Source of the DNA: Tetmemena sp. SeJ-2015
Taxonomy: Eukaryota; Ciliophora; Spirotrichea; Sporadotrichida; Oxytrichidae
Assembly: GCA_027382625.1 (NCBI GenBank)
Contig: JAJKFJ010020819.1
Location: 1 to 61,957, forward strand
Direction: 5' to 3'
DNA length: 61,957 bases
Part shown: positions 60,881-61,957 of the stretch, piece by piece
Layout: each line of letters opens with the position of its first letter
Numbering within the stretch: position 1 is the first letter of the stretch
The notes under the pieces: generated by a model
Told to the model about the DNA's origin: nothing
Seen by the model: the letters and a program-made list of their open reading frames with translations, nothing else
The model's database searches: none
Made by a program: the position numbers and the translations under genes

Positions 60881-61957
60881 TCTTTGATAGATCCCATGAT
60901 CTACATTGCTTAAATTCTTTTTAGTATCGACCCCAAATAAACAGGCTCTTTCTTTTATTCACTCTACGAATTTTCACCATCTTAACTATAATAAAATATT
61001 ATTTGTAATGAGCATTTATTGTATCTTAACGAATGATTGGTTCAGATTATGATGCTTTAATGGATTAATCCAGAACTTGTTCAGCATTCTTTTAAAGCAA
61101 ATATAATCAAAATTTAATTTTTAAATTCTTTCTTCCTTTAACTTTTAATTTTACAGTTTGCTTGTTTTAATTTTCTTTTTAGTCATCTATAGACGCAATA
61201 CCACTGATTTTATGTAAACTTTGACTATAATTCTGAGAAAGTTAAAACCCTCCCTTTATAATTTGATTACTCTTTCCACTCACAGCTTTTTACAAATTAA
61301 TTTAATTCTTATCTAATTAAAGATATATGATATATTTATTAAACATCTTATTAGTTTTAGTTATAAGAACTAGTTTTAAACTAGTGGTCATATTTATTGT
61401 TGATGTTGAGCCCTCTTTGCTGAGTTAGAGCTTAGACTAATTAAAAATGATCTTCAATGATGCCTTGATTCTGAGAAATTTATTCCTCCCTTAGTTAGTT
61501 GCGAAAGTCGTTAGGTTATGTGATTAACAATAATAAAAATTATAAGTGATAGAATCTAATAGATTAAGATCAGAAGTAAATGTATAGCCAGTTATCTATA
61601 AATTTAAATAGATAGATAAATAGGAAAACTAATCGAGCTTGAAGTCGGGCTATCAAGCTCTGGCGAGTTCAACTGGCTTAAAGTAGAACCTTCAGCCCTG
61701 CTTAGTTGGTATTTTTTGTAATTTCTAAAAATGCCTCTCCCCTAAATTACTTCTGTAGGAATGCTGTTCGTTTTAGTATCAATTAGTCCATTTAAGGATT
61801 AGCTCCTCGCATGCATATCACTATTATTTGCTGCACTTAAAGTTTAAGACTCACTCTTTAATATTGAAGGGAAAAAATTAATCTGAAAATATGTATTTCT
61901 CTTTAGCTTGAGAAGCTCTCTTTATCTATTCAGCATGTAATTTTTGAAAGAGTGAAA
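60880..61957 (-). CDS. Unknown protein, paralog of the gene at 50850-52135, cut by window edge
   Basis: Minus-strand blocks are SQSLNGLIDTKTNSIPTEVI, GSTLSQLNSPELDSPTSSSI, EEQISQNQGIIEDHFQLVQA, LTQQRGLNINNKYDH, SNYKGRVLTFSELQSKFTQN and KSLFIWGRYQKEFKQCRSWD. They correspond in order to those of the 50850-52135 gene (for example SIPTEV/SIPTDI and NSPELDSPTSS/DTPEPGSPNAS). The N-terminus may lie beyond base 61957. Function unknown. Confidence 0.65.

Overview
The window reads as germline (micronuclear) DNA of a spirotrich ciliate of the Oxytricha/Stylonychia kind. TAA and TAG are read as Gln throughout and TGA is the only stop. Genes are very AT-rich between coding blocks and are cut by internal eliminated sequences (IESs). 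Each IES is bounded by a short direct repeat (pointer), and removing it with one pointer copy restores the frame. Conventional GT-AG introns also occur. A normal ORF search therefore sees only fragments, and the genes below were rebuilt by reading TAA/TAG as Gln and joining across pointers by eye. The species is not identified.

Layout. 1-359: a decayed DDE transposase piece. 1018-3178: S1/P1-type nuclease. 3756-21566: a dense run of genes on both strands. These are a long Q/S-rich protein, a small protein with two ELM2-like motifs, four proteins of unknown function (one with an N-myristoylation-type start), adenylosuccinate synthetase, and a coiled-coil protein. 21967-22170: an orphan coding segment. 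23462-45140: two giant tandem paralogs, A and B. Each encodes a signal peptide and repeated extracellular modules, and A ends in a membrane span plus tail. Both are split into many segments by large AT-rich IESs. One IES of B (about 3 kb) contains a separate minus-strand locus: a GNAT acetyltransferase ORF, a terminal-inverted-repeat element and Cys-rich ORFs. 45698-50501: three tandem GH16 beta-glucanase genes. 50850-61957: a pair of paralogous minus-strand genes flanking a small plus-strand gene and a large Ig-like membrane-protein gene.

Main result. The two outer GH16 genes are scrambled. On the coding strand their segments lie in the order 1-3-2-4, and the same pointers are found in both copies. 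The middle GH16 gene is uninterrupted and in normal order. One locus therefore shows a rearranged and an unrearranged state side by side. Gene pair A/B gives a parallel comparison of IES gain and loss. Several genes also need IES-like deletions of only 8-16 bp between pointer repeats to stay in frame.

Limits. All alignments, pointers and joins were made by eye. Segment ends in the AT-rich genes are approximate, and no somatic (macronuclear) sequence was available to confirm any join.
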